Of a stretch of DNA of 5,667 nt, positions 5,242 through 5,667 are shown piece by piece. The first letter of the stretch is position 1, and every line of letters starts with the position of its first letter. The notes beneath the pieces were generated by a model that was given only the letters and a program-made list of their open reading frames with translations, ran no database searches and was not told the origin of the DNA. Position numbers and translations under genes: made by a program. Origin of the DNA: Nanosynbacter sp. (GTDB lineage Bacteria > Patescibacteriota > Saccharimonadia > Saccharimonadales > Saccharimonadaceae); assembly GCA_015257445.1 (NCBI GenBank), contig JABZKE010000038.1:1-5667 (forward strand), in the 5' to 3' direction.

Positions 5242-5469
5242 ATGGGCGTAATTGTACAAAAAGATCAAGACAAAAATGCAGATCTCACTCAAAGAATTAC
5301 CGCAGACCTTCGAAATCGTGCCAGGATGCAAGCTAAAATGAGCGATCCTGACTTGGTGGAAGACTCTGATTATGCTAAAGACCTTAAAACTACTAGTAAA
5401 TTTGGTTGGTTTTGGCCAGTATTAATCATCCTCGCAGTGATTTCTTTAATCTTCATTAAATTCTTCTAA
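5242..5469 (+). CDS. Small tail-anchored membrane protein (75 residues), function unknown
   Basis: I do not recognise this family. Residues 1-52 are hydrophilic and strongly charged, with a probable amphipathic helix at about 14-33 (LTQRITADLRNRARMQAKM) followed by the acidic DPDLVEDSDYAKDLK. Residues 54-73 form one hydrophobic helix starting with aromatic FGWFW, and the protein ends four bases of charge later at KFF, so it should be anchored by its C-terminus with the charged domain in the cytoplasm. The frame is open upstream to 5137, but ATG 5242 is preferred because AAAGGA sits four bases upstream of it and the longer version would overlap the aquaporin start and both promoters. The well-balanced charge pattern and flanking promoter and terminator argue that it is real. 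It is divergent from the aquaporin-like gene, which invites but does not prove a shared role at the membrane. Confidence 0.75.
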   Translation: MGVIVQKDQDKNADLTQRITADLRNRARMQAKMSDPDLVEDSDYAKDLKTTSKFGWFWPVLIILAVISLIFIKFF

Positions 5470-5480
5470 AACTCTGCATT

Positions 5481-5507
5481 AGTCGCGTCTAATTGGCGCG
5501 ATTTTTT
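5481..5507 (+). terminator. Rho-independent terminator of the 75-residue membrane protein gene
   Basis: AGTCGCGTC (5481-5489) pairs with GGCGCGATT (5495-5503): nine pairs including two G-T wobbles around a TAATT loop, followed by T-residues to 5507. It lies 11 bases after the stop codon. Confidence 0.82.
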
Positions 5508-5521
5508 ATTCCCAATTCGTC

Positions 5522-5550
5522 TTCAACTTCACCTCAAAACAGAGTATAAT
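5522..5550 (+). promoter_or_regulatory. Promoter of the probable pheS gene
   Basis: A perfect TATAAT lies at 5545-5550, with a weak TTCAAC in the -35 position 17 bp upstream. The -10 ends ten bases before the ATG, so the predicted start falls inside the AGAAGGAG (5551-5558) that looks like a Shine-Dalgarno. Either that sequence is only partly transcribed, or another promoter upstream supplies transcripts carrying it. Confidence 0.6.
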
Positions 5551-5560
5551 AGAAGGAGTT

Positions 5561-5667
5561 ATGGAATTGGAACAGCTAAAAGCCGAACTTAAATCTCTCG
5601 GCGAAGAATATGCAAAAATGAAGACCTTAGCTCCCGAAGAGCGTAAGGCTTTTGGTCAGGCTTTGAA
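5561..5667 (+). CDS. pheS: Probable phenylalanyl-tRNA synthetase alpha subunit, N-terminal fragment cut by window edge
   Basis: Only 35 codons plus two bases are present. Residues 1-22 are a Leu/Glu/Lys helix (MELEQLKAELKSL at the start), and residues 23-35, TLAPEERKAFGQA plus Leu, match the PheS segment written as L-x-PEER-x-x-G-x-x-[IL]N that follows the N-terminal coiled-coil in this family. If so, it is the subunit that carries the catalytic core of the heterotetrameric enzyme charging tRNA-Phe, and pheT would be expected just beyond the right edge. The match comes after only about 25 residues, whereas in E. coli PheS it is preceded by several more helical turns, so the N-terminal arm looks shortened. 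GGAG at 5555-5558 precedes the ATG by two bases. The identification rests on a short stretch and could be wrong. Confidence 0.62.
   Translation, partial: MELEQLKAELKSLGEEYAKMKTLAPEERKAFGQAL

Overview
The window looks like a compact stretch of chromosome from a reduced-genome bacterium, most likely Candidatus Saccharibacteria (TM7) or a close Patescibacteria relative. This is an inference. It rests on small intergenic gaps, a minimal one-zinc methionyl-tRNA synthetase without a C-terminal appendix, a G5/transglycosylase cell-wall protein next to rsmA, and several lineage-type membrane proteins that I cannot assign to a known family. Stops seen are TAG and TAA, and no in-frame TGA needs recoding, so the ordinary bacterial code fits. 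I see no mobile element, CRISPR array, tRNA or rRNA.

Layout: (1) A leftward two-gene unit. A secreted DUF348/G5/lytic-transglycosylase protein (252-1298) is followed by the N-terminal part of rsmA/ksgA, which runs off the left edge; its ribosome-binding site overlaps the stop codon of the upstream gene. (2) A 93-bp divergent promoter region (1299-1391). (3) A rightward single-pass membrane protein of unknown function (1392-2546) with a long disordered N-terminus and a C-terminal domain outside the membrane helix, closed by a strong terminator. (4) metG (2625-4040), whose promoter starts 4 bp after that terminator. (5) Two back-to-back terminators (4041-4142) separating metG from a convergent, leftward aquaporin-like gene (4156-5166). 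(6) A second divergent promoter region (5167-5241) with a palindrome spanning both -10 regions. (7) A 75-residue tail-anchored membrane protein (5242-5469) with its own terminator. (8) The first 35 codons of a probable pheS, cut by the right edge. No gene-free stretch exceeds 300 bases.

The genes combine translation functions (16S rRNA dimethylation, Met-tRNA and probably Phe-tRNA charging) with envelope functions (peptidoglycan cleavage, a channel, two uncharacterised membrane proteins). Divergent metG and a G5-wall-hydrolase/ksgA pair recall the metG-tatD-rpfB/yabE-ksgA neighbourhood of Actinobacteria and Firmicutes, here without tatD. 

The most notable points are the channel and the promoters. 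The aquaporin-like protein has two intact NPA motifs but isoleucine where the selectivity-filter arginine should follow the second, plus a charged N-terminal extension and a Cys/His-rich C-terminal tail. Several genes (metG, the G5 protein, probably pheS) have good -10 boxes so close to the start codon that their mRNAs should be leaderless or nearly so. I do not see a clearly new multi-gene system here.
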